Shown here in pieces: positions 56,404 to 64,000 of a stretch of DNA of 64,000 nucleotides. Each line of letters begins with the position of its first letter. Positions within the stretch are counted from its first letter, which is position 1. The stretch comes from Vibrio ezurae NBRC 102218 (GTDB lineage Bacteria; Pseudomonadota; Gammaproteobacteria; Enterobacterales; Vibrionaceae), in contig NZ_BATM01000021.1 of the NCBI RefSeq assembly GCF_000467185.1, positions 1 through 64,000 on the forward strand, read 5' to 3'. The position numbers were made by a program, and so were the translations under genes. The notes beneath the pieces are model-generated. The model saw only the letters and a list, made by a program, of their open reading frames with translations, was not told the DNA's origin and did not search any database.

Positions 56404-56449
56404 ATAGTTATTATGATTAAGTTCACAGATATGTCAGATAGGAAGAAAA

Positions 56450-58168
56450 GTGAAAAGTAAGTCAGCACAATCCGTGTCTTATACGATAGGTGGCGCCGTA
56501 TTTTTGATGGTGCTGTTATCGGCACTCACTATTATGGTGGCCGTGGCAACGGTGTATTCAAGTTATGACGATGCTGAAGCTGTGAATGTGTCGGGTTCAA
56601 TGAGGATGCAAAGCTATCGGCTAGCCTACGATACTGAAACGCACTTGAAAGAAATTGACAATCATATCGAACGATTTGAAAGGTCGTTATATTCACCATC
56701 GATGCAAAATTTAATGCGATGGAATGTGCCAGCTGACATTCAACAAGACTATCAAGGGATCATTGAACGTTGGCAGATCATGAAGCAACTTCTCCTTTCA
56801 GAACAATATGTTGAGTACCAAAAGCACGTTCCCATATTTGTTTCGCGTATTGATAAATTTGTATTGAAATTACAACTCAATACCGAGAAAAAGTTACTGG
56901 ATATGGTGGTGTTTTGTGGCTTTGGTTTAGTCTGCATTATTTTACTGTCATTAGTCATCATGCGCTTTGTACGTTTAAAAGTATTGCACCCACTGCAAGC
57001 GCTAGTGCGAGCGAGCCGCCAAGTAGAATCACAAAACTTTGACGTGATACTTAATGATTCGGTAGACAATGAGCTTGGAGCCGTTGCCGCAACATTTAAT
57101 GATATGACTCGAAAATTAAAAGATCATTATGAGCGCCTAGAGGCAATGGTGGAATATAAAACCGAGGAGCTTAGACACGCAAACAGCTCCTTAACTGTGT
57201 TGTATAAAAGTACCCAGCAATTGTCGGCATCTCGGCTTACCCCGGCTCATTTTCAGCAGATTATCGATAACATGGCCTCTATTGATCATATTGAAGCGGT
57301 CAAACTGATCATTGACGACAGTGCGGGGCAGGCAACCGAACTTATGTCTGGTGATTCATCGCAAGGGATGTGGCAAGATAAAGCGCTAATTTTAGATGAG
57401 GTAAGGCTTGGTAGCCTTCGCCTACAAGTGACTGAGGCTTTTGCTGAGCAGGAGCTTATCGATAATATGTCTTATATATTGGCTCGCGGGATTTATTATA
57501 ATCAGGCGCAAAAGAAATTTGAGCAGTTGTTGATCTACGGAGAGCGTAGCGCCATTGCCCGCGAACTGCATGATTCGCTAGCGCAGTCACTTTCATTTTT
57601 AAAGATTCAAACTAGCTTGCTCAAGCGTACAATGAAGCAAGAAGGACCCGTAGACAAAATGACTAAATCTTCGGTGATAGTAAAAGACATCGATGATGGT
57701 TTACGAGAGGCCTATACACAGCTGAGAATGTTATTGAGTACCTTCAGGTTTAGCATCGATGAGGCTAACTTTGGTGATGCATTGAATGTACTATTAGAGA
57801 AGCTTCAAACGACGACAGATGCCGAAATTGAAGTGGAAAATAAACTGTCTTCTATTTTATTAGAAGCACACCAGCAAGTGCACTTATTGCAAATCATACG
57901 CGAAGCCACAAATAATGCGATTAAGCATGCGAATGCGACGGTAATTCGTGTAGAGTGCCTACAACATGTAGAGCAAATCAGCGTTGCTATTATTGATAAC
58001 GGGTGTGGATTTGACACCAATATTGAAAAATCAGGTCACTATGGTTTATCTATTCTCAATGAGAGAAGCCAGTACCTAAATGGACAGTTAGCGATAGAGA
58101 GTGAGCCCAAGAAAGGGAGCACAATAAGAATTACCTTTAATTGCAAGGATGAATTGGACAGTGAGTAA
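56450..58168 (+). CDS. narQ: Nitrate/nitrite sensor histidine kinase NarQ
   Basis: The start is GTG at 56450 after AGGAAGA. The 572-residue kinase has membrane helices at about 14-36 and 149-172, enclosing a periplasmic sensor. That sensor carries the nitrate-binding P-box 'NVSGSMRMQSYRLA' (46-59). A HAMP domain (about 172-228) and a linker follow, then a HisKA_3 domain with phospho-acceptor His374 in 'ARELHDSLAQSLSFL'. The HATPase domain has N-box 'REATNNAIKHA' and G1 'DNGCGFD'. It controls the divergent nap operon through NarP, whose gene it overlaps by 20 nt. Confidence 0.95.
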   Translation: MKSKSAQSVSYTIGGAVFLMVLLSALTIMVAVATVYSSYDDAEAVNVSGSMRMQSYRLAYDTETHLKEIDNHIERFERSLYSPSMQNLMRWNVPADIQQDYQGIIERWQIMKQLLLSEQYVEYQKHVPIFVSRIDKFVLKLQLNTEKKLLDMVVFCGFGLVCIILLSLVIMRFVRLKVLHPLQALVRASRQVESQNFDVILNDSVDNELGAVAATFNDMTRKLKDHYERLEAMVEYKTEELRHANSSLTVLYKSTQQLSASRLTPAHFQQIIDNMASIDHIEAVKLIIDDSAGQATELMSGDSSQGMWQDKALILDEVRLGSLRLQVTEAFAEQELIDNMSYILARGIYYNQAQKKFEQLLIYGERSAIARELHDSLAQSLSFLKIQTSLLKRTMKQEGPVDKMTKSSVIVKDIDDGLREAYTQLRMLLSTFRFSIDEANFGDALNVLLEKLQTTTDAEIEVENKLSSILLEAHQQVHLLQIIREATNNAIKHANATVIRVECLQHVEQISVAIIDNGCGFDTNIEKSGHYGLSILNERSQYLNGQLAIESEPKKGSTIRITFNCKDELDSE

Positions 58169-58787
58169 TACCCACCGCATTATGATTGTGGATGACCATC
58201 CATTGATACGACGAGGCATCACACAGTTGCTTTCGTTTGAAGAAGATTTCAACATTGTATGTGAAGCCACGAGTGGAACAGAAGCTTTAGCGCTTGCGCA
58301 CCAGCACGATTTAGACTTGATTTTACTCGATCTAAATATGAAAGGGCTTTCTGGGCTGAATACCTTACAAGCTTTGCGTGACGAAGATATTTTAACGAAA
58401 GTGGTTATTCTTACCGTATCGGATTCGCCGGCGGATATCGATGCTATTGTAAGAGCGGGTGCCGATGGTTACTTACTAAAAGACAGCGAACCTGATGAGT
58501 TAATTGATCATTTACGTTCTGCGCTGGAAGGCAATAAAGTCTACAGTGACATCGTTGCTCAACAAATCCGAGATCGGGCCGAAAATCCAAGCTTATTAGA
58601 TAGCTTGACGGAAAGAGAGTTAGAAATCTTATCTAAGGTCGCTTTAGGGCATCGCAATAAGCAAATTGCAGACGTGTTGTTTATTTCTGAATCCACTGTA
58701 AAAGTGCACATGAAAAGCTTGTTGAAAAAGTTGCAGGTAAAATCACGTACCGCTGCAACTATCTTGTATTTGGAGCACTATAGCTAA
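58149..58787 (+). CDS. narP: Nitrate/nitrite response regulator NarP
   Basis: The 212-residue protein has a receiver domain ('MIVDDHPLIRRGI', phospho-Asp in 'LILLDLNMKG', conserved Thr in 'ILTVSDS', Lys in 'LLKDSEP'). A LuxR/NarL-type helix-turn-helix follows ('LTERELEILSKVALGHRNKQIADVLFISESTVKVHMKSLLKKLQVKSR'). The ATG at 58149 overlaps narQ; GTG at 58161, after an AAGGA element, is a plausible alternative start. Symbol chosen from pairing with narQ and nap. Confidence 0.92.
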   Translation: MNWTVSNTHRIMIVDDHPLIRRGITQLLSFEEDFNIVCEATSGTEALALAHQHDLDLILLDLNMKGLSGLNTLQALRDEDILTKVVILTVSDSPADIDAIVRAGADGYLLKDSEPDELIDHLRSALEGNKVYSDIVAQQIRDRAENPSLLDSLTERELEILSKVALGHRNKQIADVLFISESTVKVHMKSLLKKLQVKSRTAATILYLEHYS

Positions 58788-58827
58788 CTGAGACTATAGC
58801 GCTGCCTGTCAAATATCCTGCAAATAT

Positions 58828-58862
58828 CGATATGAAGTACATTATCAAAGTACTTCATATCG
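58828..58862. terminator. Terminator between narP and the dodecin gene
   Basis: A 13-bp inverted repeat (CGATATGAAGTAC / GTACTTCATATCG) with a 9-nt loop, followed by TTTATT on the plus strand. It lies between converging genes. Confidence 0.75.
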
Positions 58863-58902
58863 TTTATTCCGTTTAATAGCGTGTTAGTTATTGGATTGGC
58901 AA

Positions 58903-59109
58903 CTAATCCAACGTAAAGCCTATCTTTACGGTCACCTGCCAGTGAGCTACTTTTCCTTTATCGACGTGTCCCCTGACTTCCTCCATTTCGAACCAACGAA
59001 TGTTGTGAACACTTTTACTGGCTCTTGCAACCGCATTGTTTATTGCATCGTCAATACCAATAGTGGATGAACCGACAATTTCCATTTTTTTATAAGTATG
59101 GTTTGGCAT
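58903..59109 (-). CDS. Dodecin-family flavin-binding protein
   Basis: The 68-residue length and sequence ('YKKMEIVGSSTIGIDDAINNAVARASKSVHNIRWFEMEEVRGHVDKGKVAHWQVTVKIGF') are those of dodecins, small proteins that assemble into hollow dodecamers storing riboflavin, FMN or coenzyme A. The flavin-stacking Trp (in 'IRWFEM') is present. AAGGAG lies 8 nt before the ATG. The gene appears monocistronic. Confidence 0.93.
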   Translation of the reverse strand: MPNHTYKKMEIVGSSTIGIDDAINNAVARASKSVHNIRWFEMEEVRGHVDKGKVAHWQVTVKIGFTLD

Positions 59110-59398
59110 TCGATAGCTCCTTGAGTTACACCGTCATCACTGTTTAAAAACTAGACTGCGAACTCGGCTATAGCAAGGCGTTAGCAATTGTTTTCTCTAT
59201 AGGGATAGTGGTTATCTAACGGCACAGAGTCATCAAGCTTTCTTATTGATATTTAACAAGAAATTAATGTCTGAGAGTGTTTTATTCTTAATGTTTTTGT
59301 TACATTGAGGATAGTAATGTTTTTGCATATCCCAAACACATGTACCGTTAAACAGTGATATCAAAACAACACACTTTCCACAATCAAGAGGTTTGAAA

Positions 59399-59761
59399 AT
59401 GCTAAATGAACAAACTGCTACTCGACTTGATGTACAACAGAATGATTCACTGCAATGGTTAAAGATTGTTGATTTACAGCACTACCAGCAGAGTTGGGAA
59501 AAGGCGAGCGACTATTTTCAATCACAAATCTCTCAAAGCGACTGGGTGGATGCGGTGTCGGCGGTGCGGTCTTCAATAGGTGAGCTAGTATCGCGTGACA
59601 TTACTATGTCAAAACCAGTGACACCTTTATCTGATGCTCCAGAAGGTGAATACAACCAGTGCCAATATAAATCTACGTTTAGCCAAGGTGAATTTATAGA
59701 AACAGTCACTTTACTTAAAGAGAACGGTGATTGGAAAGTGGTGGGTTACTTTGTGAAGTAG
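59399..59761 (+). CDS. DUF4019-family protein without signal peptide
   Basis: ATG at 59399 has AGAGG 7 nt upstream; the TTG at 59393 is too close. The 120-residue product matches the DUF4019 pattern: 'WLKIVDLQHYQQSWEKASDYFQSQISQSDWVDAVSAVRSSIGELVSR', 'LSDAPEGEYNQCQYKSTFSQGEFIETVTLLKENGDWKVVGYFVK'. The N-terminus is hydrophilic, so I see no secretion signal. Function unknown. It stands alone between dodecin and moeB. Confidence 0.85.
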   Translation: MLNEQTATRLDVQQNDSLQWLKIVDLQHYQQSWEKASDYFQSQISQSDWVDAVSAVRSSIGELVSRDITMSKPVTPLSDAPEGEYNQCQYKSTFSQGEFIETVTLLKENGDWKVVGYFVK

Positions 59762-59810
59762 AAGTGGCAAAACGCTTATGTATTAAAAATAGAGCACGTA
59801 ATTAGAGTAA

Positions 59811-59836
59811 GGTGGTGCTAAACATTAGTCACCACC
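59811..59836. terminator. Possible hairpin between DUF4019 gene and moeB
   Basis: GGTGGTGCTAA pairs with TTAGTCACCACC with a single T bulge and a 3-nt loop. It lies between converging genes but lacks a clear T-run on either side. Confidence 0.35.
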
Positions 59837-59844
59837 GAAACAGA

Positions 59845-60597
59845 CTACTTACTGCCACAAACTTCACATTGCGCCTGCTTAGGCAAAGTAAACTCTTGCC
59901 ATTTCATGCTTAGCGCATCAAACATCATTAATTTACCCAACTTATGCTCACCTAAATTTGACAATATGCGCACGGCTTCTAATGCCTGCATGCTACCGAT
60001 CACGCCGACTACAGGCGCCAATATTCCGGCTTCAACACAGCTCAGCTCATTAGCGCCAAACAGGGTGCTTAGGCACTGGTAGCATGGCTCGTCATCTTGG
60101 TAGGTAAAGCTGATGACTTGCCCCTCAAGGCGGATTGCCGCGCCTGAGACGAGTGGGGTTTTATATTGATGACAAAGGCGGTTGAGCTGATTGCGGGTGG
60201 TGAGGTTGTCGCTGGCATCAATAACTAATGAGTGCGCGCGTATTGCTTCAGCAAGTTCTTGCTCGTCTAAGCGACGAGCAATGGAGGTGAGGTGACAATG
60301 AGAGTTTAATTGAGCCAAACTTGCTTTTGCGGAGTCCACTTTAAAAGCATTAATATCCGATTCAGTGTGTAAAATCTGACGCTGTAAATTCGACAGTTCT
60401 ACTACATCATCATCAACAATAGTCAGCGCGCCAACGCCCGCTGACACCAAATACGGCGTTGCCGCGCAGCCAAGGCCGCCTGCGCCAATCACTAATATTG
60501 AGGCTTGTTTTAGCGCCTCTTGGCCTTCAAAATCAAACGAACGTAGGATGATCTGCCTATTGTAGCGAAGCATCTCTTGGTCACTCAAAATCTCCAT
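59845..60597 (-). CDS. moeB: Molybdopterin-synthase adenylyltransferase MoeB
   Basis: ATG at 60597, with AGAGG 7 nt upstream, lies 10 nt after the moeA stop and starts the usual 'MEILSDQEMLRYNRQIIL'; the frame's longer start would overlap moeA. The 250-residue E1-like enzyme has 'VIGAGGLGCAATPYLVSAGVG' (nucleotide binding) and 'IVDDDVVELSNLQRQ'. Zinc-binding pairs CYQC and CEVC are present. It adenylates the MoaD C-terminus for sulfur transfer in molybdenum cofactor synthesis. Confidence 0.95.
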   Translation of the reverse strand: MEILSDQEMLRYNRQIILRSFDFEGQEALKQASILVIGAGGLGCAATPYLVSAGVGALTIVDDDVVELSNLQRQILHTESDINAFKVDSAKASLAQLNSHCHLTSIARRLDEQELAEAIRAHSLVIDASDNLTTRNQLNRLCHQYKTPLVSGAAIRLEGQVISFTYQDDEPCYQCLSTLFGANELSCVEAGILAPVVGVIGSMQALEAVRILSNLGEHKLGKLMMFDALSMKWQEFTLPKQAQCEVCGSK

Positions 60598-60607
60598 CAC
60601 ACAACCT

Positions 60608-61846
60608 CTAGTACAATGTTGAGTTAAACAACTGGATATTGACCGTTTCGCCCACTTCAACGCGGCCACGCTCTCGCTCTAGAATCACAAAGCAGTTAGC
60701 AAGGCTCATTGAGCGAAATGCGCCCGAGCTTTGGTTGCCAGTACTTTGCACTTCAAATTGGCCTTGTTCATTAATGGTGTAGATGCCGCGCTGATAATCA
60801 GCACGTCCCGGTGTTTTCTTAAAGGCAGAATGGGTGGTTGCAGGCAGTGTCGGTGGACACTTCCATTCACTTTCACCACTGAGTTTTGCCAGCAGTGGCT
60901 GAACCAATATATAAGTGGTCATAAAGGCAGATACTGGGTTACCCGGCAGGCCACAGAACAGCGCATCGCCTATGTTGCCAAAAGCAAAAGGTTTACCCGG
61001 TTTGATGGCCAGTTTCCAAAATCCGATTTGTCCTTTTTGCTCTAAGATGTCTTTGGTGTAATCGGCTTCACCGACACTTACGCCGCCGGAGGTGACAACG
61101 ACATCGGCTTGTTGTTTTGCTTCATCAAAGGCTTTGGCGAGCAATTCAACGTCATCAGGGATCACGCCAAGGTCGATAACCTCACAACCGAACTTTTTAA
61201 ACAGAGGAATGGTGCCATAGCGGTTGCTGTCATAAATTTCGCCTTCACCTAAGGCTGCGCCAACCGGTTTTAGTTCATCGCCAGTCGAGAAGGTGGCAAC
61301 AATCGGTTTACGATAGACAGAGACCTGCGCTACGCCAAGTGACGCCAGCATAGGGAGATCGCGCGCGGTCAGTCGTTTGCCTTTACTCAGCACCAACTGC
61401 CCAACCTGAATGTCATCACCAAGAGGGCGAATATTCTGGTTATGTTTAGGCGTTGCGCTATCAAACTTAATTCCTGCATCGGTAACTGTCGCTAACTCTT
61501 GCATGATCACCGCATCACAACCGGCGGGAATTTTAGCGCCGGTCATTATGCGAATACAGCTGAGCGGTGGCCATTCACCTTGCAGTGGCGCACCAGCAAA
61601 AGATTGCCCTGCTAATGGAAGCGTCGATTGCTGCTCAAAATCGGCAATACGCACCGCATAGCCGTCCATTGCCGAGTTGTCAAAAGGCGGCACATGAATA
61701 GGGGAGGTGATGTCACTACAAAGAACACGACCAATGACTTTATCTAAAGGTAACGTTTCAGTTTCATTGACCGTAAATGTACTTTCGAGAATTTTGGCCA
61801 TTGCTTGTTCGATTGGCATTAGACCTGGGGCGTCGCAACAATCCAT
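60608..61846 (-). CDS. moeA: Molybdopterin molybdotransferase MoeA
   Basis: ATG at 61846 follows AAGGAA at 6-nt spacing and begins 'MDCCDAPGLMPIEQAMAKIL'. The 412-residue protein has MoeA motifs 'PPFDNSAMDGYAVR', 'MTGAKIPAGCDAVIMQE', 'YDSNRYGTIPLF', 'VTSGGVSVGEADYTKD' and 'GLPGNPVSAFMT'. It inserts molybdenum into adenylylated molybdopterin. It forms an operon with moeB, and the cofactor is needed by NapA encoded nearby. Confidence 0.96.
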   Translation of the reverse strand: MDCCDAPGLMPIEQAMAKILESTFTVNETETLPLDKVIGRVLCSDITSPIHVPPFDNSAMDGYAVRIADFEQQSTLPLAGQSFAGAPLQGEWPPLSCIRIMTGAKIPAGCDAVIMQELATVTDAGIKFDSATPKHNQNIRPLGDDIQVGQLVLSKGKRLTARDLPMLASLGVAQVSVYRKPIVATFSTGDELKPVGAALGEGEIYDSNRYGTIPLFKKFGCEVIDLGVIPDDVELLAKAFDEAKQQADVVVTSGGVSVGEADYTKDILEQKGQIGFWKLAIKPGKPFAFGNIGDALFCGLPGNPVSAFMTTYILVQPLLAKLSGESEWKCPPTLPATTHSAFKKTPGRADYQRGIYTINEQGQFEVQSTGNQSSGAFRSMSLANCFVILERERGRVEVGETVNIQLFNSTLY

Positions 61847-62015
61847 CGTAGTTCCTTGTTTGTGCACTGAAAAAACGCACTGTAACACGATGCCTGCATC
61901 GAGACACTTAAGTGATTAAATTAGATAGTGTAATTTTGACCAAATCCAAGTATTCTCTTTCGCCATCGCGTAAATTTTGATCGTGCGATGAGAAGATGTA
62001 GAAATGGAGAGACAT

Positions 62016-62669
62016 ATGTCAGCATTAAGCGAATCAGCACTGCTAGTCAAACAAGCGCTTGCCGATAGAGGTTTAGAAACCCCTATGGTGGCAAATGAGC
62101 TTACCGCAGAAGATAAAAAGCGCAAGATTGAACATCATATGCGTGAAGTGTTGGAAATCTTGCAGTTGGATTTAACCGATGACTCTTTGCAAGATACCCC
62201 TAAGCGTATTGCCAAAATGTATGTTGACGAGGTGTTTTCTGGTCTAGATTATGCGCGCTTTCCAAAAATCACGGTCATTGAAAATAAAATGGACGTGAGC
62301 GAAATGGTTCGTGTCAAAGACATTACCTTAACCAGTACCTGTGAACATCACCTAGTGACTATTGATGGTCGAGTGACCGTCGCGTACATTCCGCGTACTA
62401 AGATCATCGGTTTATCAAAAATCAATCGCATTGTGCGTTTCTTTGCGCAGCGCCCGCAAGTACAAGAGCGTATGACTCAACAAATTTTAGTGGCGATGCA
62501 AACGCTACTAGAAAGTGACGACGTAGCGGTAAAAATTGACGCGACTCATTACTGCGTTAAATCTCGCGGTGTTATGGATGCGACCAGTGAAACCACTACC
62601 ACTGCGTTGGGCGGTATTTTCAAATCAAACCCAGCCACACGCCACGAATTTCTGCACGGCCTAAGCTAA
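62016..62669 (+). CDS. folE: GTP cyclohydrolase I
   Basis: ATG at 62016 has GGAGA about 6 nt upstream; the in-frame ATG at 62004 overlaps that site. The 217-residue enzyme shows '[18 protein letters not shown]' and zinc ligands in '[13 protein letters not shown]'. Further motifs are '[34 protein letters not shown]' and the third ligand in '[10 protein letters not shown]'. It makes 7,8-dihydroneopterin triphosphate, the first step of folate synthesis. It is divergent from moeA and convergent with the next gene, which ends 13 nt away. Confidence 0.97.
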   Translation: MSALSESALLVKQALADRGLETPMVANELTAEDKKRKIEHHMREVLEILQLDLTDDSLQDTPKRIAKMYVDEVFSGLDYARFPKITVIENKMDVSEMVRVKDITLTSTCEHHLVTIDGRVTVAYIPRTKIIGLSKINRIVRFFAQRPQVQERMTQQILVAMQTLLESDDVAVKIDATHYCVKSRGVMDATSETTTTALGGIFKSNPATRHEFLHGLS

Positions 62670-62682
62670 TCGCGACAATAGC

Positions 62683-63657
62683 TTATTGCGGTTTAATCTT
62701 CTTATGTTGAGGTTTAAACCGCTCTGGCCAATACATCACCACATATCCCGCCGACACCCACACCACCAATAACGTTGCAATCGTCAGCTCAAAGAAACCA
62801 AATGTGTGTAGCCAATACCAATTGTCATGGTGATATTCAAACCATGTGGTGAGTTTGGACATCGCAATAGCACTGATCACTGAAGGAAAGGTGACCGCTG
62901 CAATAGACGGTTGAAATTTAAGTCTGAGTAGGTTGATGTAACAAAGATAAATAAGCAAGGTCATGGTGATGGCAATGCCCGCCAATGCGCCAGTTAAGAT
63001 AGGGTCAGGATCAGGGAAATTCACCAAATAGGCGGCCAGCGTTAAGTTGATTGGAGCGGCCATAATAGCCAGAGTCGGACGCGCATTTCTAGGGAGCTTA
63101 CCAAAGAAAACCAACCGATAGAGCACGACAGGCAGCATAAAGAAATAAATGCCTACACAAGTCATGACGATGGTTTCAGAAAATACAGTGTGCCCAAACT
63201 GGGTTGCTGCAAGGGAACTACTGATCACCCCAACAGGGTATAAGAACCAGCTAGGCACAATATTAGACATCTTAAAGTTGGCGATTTGATAGCCAAAAAA
63301 TAACGTCATCATAGTAATGTGTAACAATAGGGCAAGCACCCAGAGCGGGTAGGCTATATAGGGTGATATCACTGCAAGATAATCACAGAGTATTAGCAAT
63401 GCCATACTCATTGGCGCCATTAAACTGCCTCTAAGAGGGTGTTTAATATCGGCTTTAAACGTGGAAACGCTAGTGAGGTACTTCATTAACACTGGGGTTA
63501 ATAGCAGTGCCCCGAAGCAGGCAAGGAAAGGGCGTATGGCCTCTCCAATAGGAGGGATATATAAAGCCCATGCTTGGCCTAAGCCAATGACACCCAGCGC
63601 CAATGCGGCCTGAGAAGGCGGTACATTTTGATATCGTGTAAAACGTTTCCAGTCCAA
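62683..63657 (-). CDS. TDT-family (TehA/SLAC1-like) membrane transporter
   Basis: The start is probably TTG at 63657 (AGGA 7 nt upstream) or TTG at 63660; no ATG is in frame nearby. The product of about 324 residues is almost wholly hydrophobic with about ten helices. Early motifs are 'VPPSQAALALGVIGLGQAW' and 'LRGSLMAPMSMALLI'; later 'FFGYQIANFKMSNIVPSWFLYPVGVI' and 'RPTLAIMAAPINLTLAAYLV'. These fit the tellurite-resistance/dicarboxylate transporter family, which includes anion channels. The substrate is unknown. It converges on folE. Confidence 0.82.
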   Translation of the reverse strand: MDWKRFTRYQNVPPSQAALALGVIGLGQAWALYIPPIGEAIRPFLACFGALLLTPVLMKYLTSVSTFKADIKHPLRGSLMAPMSMALLILCDYLAVISPYIAYPLWVLALLLHITMMTLFFGYQIANFKMSNIVPSWFLYPVGVISSSLAATQFGHTVFSETIVMTCVGIYFFMLPVVLYRLVFFGKLPRNARPTLAIMAAPINLTLAAYLVNFPDPDPILTGALAGIAITMTLLIYLCYINLLRLKFQPSIAAVTFPSVISAIAMSKLTTWFEYHHDNWYWLHTFGFFELTIATLLVVWVSAGYVVMYWPERFKPQHKKIKPQ

Positions 63658-63692
63658 CAAGCATTCCTATTTAAAGAGTCTTTTTATTATTT

Positions 63693-63723
63693 CGCTTTTC
63701 CCTACAAAAAACAGGGAAAAGCG
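63693..63723 (-). terminator. Inverted repeat after clcA
   Basis: CGCTTTTCCCT pairs with AGGGAAAAGCG around a 9-nt loop. The outer arms TATTATTT and AAATAATA extend the stem beyond a 2-nt bulge. It lies 43 nt past the clcA stop and probably ends that transcript, though a T-run is lacking. Confidence 0.5.
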
Positions 63724-63765
63724 GCAAATAATAGCAAGATCACAGCTTGTACTGCAAATAGTTTA

Positions 63766-64000
63766 CTACTCAGTCGGAAGATCGTCTTGGCGTAGCTTAT
63801 TATTCTTCAGCGTTCTGTTAAGCAGTTGGCTGTAGATAGGTTGACCACCTAGTAACTGAGCAAATATAACGGCACCTAAGCTGGTGATGATTAATGGCAG
63901 AATTAAGTAATAGTTGTTGGTCATTTCAATAACCAATAAGATCCCTGTGATAGGCGCTCGAACAGTGGCAGCAAACAGTGCCCCCATACCTGCAATAGCG
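63766..64000 (-). CDS. clcA: H+/Cl- exchange transporter ClcA, C-terminal part only
   Basis: The frame is open to the right edge; only the last 77 or so residues are visible. '[57 protein letters not shown]' matches the C-terminal helices of ClcA-type CLC antiporters, including the conserved '[13 protein letters not shown]'. These exchange chloride for protons across the inner membrane and help in acid resistance. The start and most of the gene lie outside the window. Confidence 0.9.
   Translation of the reverse strand, partial: AIAGMGALFAATVRAPITGILLVIEMTNNYYLILPLIITSLGAVIFAQLLGGQPIYSQLLNRTLKNNKLRQDDLPTE

Noticed and set aside
61847..62015. Molybdenum cofactor riboswitch before moeA
   Set aside because: The moeA-folE gap is only about 170 bp and I could not recognise the conserved Moco RNA structure.
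62671..62691. Short hairpin between folE and the TDT transporter gene
   Set aside because: The CAATA/TATTG stem is only 5 bp and overlaps the coding end of the transporter; too weak to call as a terminator.

Overview
The window looks like a chromosomal segment of a Vibrionaceae bacterium (Vibrio or a close relative). The evidence is the complete hutWXZ / tonB-exbBD-hutBCD haem locus, a napFDABC operon followed by a 46-residue membrane protein of the type found beside nap in vibrios, a cysDN - SLC13 permease - cysC operon, and a giant VCBS-repeat adhesin with its own type I secretion genes. Base composition is moderate and coding density is high. I see no tRNA, rRNA, CRISPR array, transposase or prophage gene.

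Layout. 1-16000: 3' part of one enormous gene (at least 5332 codons, open at the left edge) made of VCBS, Ig-like and cadherin-like repeats with a His-rich tail. 16204-21184: convergent type I secretion operon of two ABC proteins and a HlyD-type adaptor; both ATPase domains are degenerate in a mutually consistent way. 21500-23128: a MazG/HisE-like pyrophosphohydrolase and a VirK/YbjX (DUF535) protein. 23300-29052: sulfate activation operon cysD-cysN-permease-cysC-DHH phosphoesterase. 29410-35819: MoxR/Bat (aerotolerance-type) operon. 36128-37186: exported DUF1254/DUF1214 protein. 37329-46875: haem uptake and use, divergently arranged around a control region with a Fur box and a CRP-like site. 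47081-50211: ABC exporter, DUF4136 lipoprotein, and a 49-codon membrane-protein gene. 50212-51504: rhlE. 51573-58787: periplasmic nitrate reductase operon (napFDABC plus the small protein), divergent from its likely regulators narQ-narP. 58903-64000: dodecin, DUF4019 protein, moeA-moeB, folE, a TDT-family transporter and the 3' end of clcA.

How the genes work together. The adhesin and transporter genes probably form a surface-adhesion module; an outer-membrane TolC-type channel is not encoded here. The haem locus is self-contained: receptor HutA, TonB-ExbB-ExbD energy transduction, periplasmic HutB and permease HutCD, then cytoplasmic HutX, HutZ and the radical-SAM enzyme HutW. The nap operon with NarQP supports nitrate respiration, and moeAB supplies steps of the molybdenum cofactor that NapA needs. 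Several converging gene pairs are closed by clear bidirectional terminators.

Most start sites were chosen by eye from Shine-Dalgarno spacing and overlap with the preceding gene. Family assignments come from recognised motifs and synteny and were not checked by database search.
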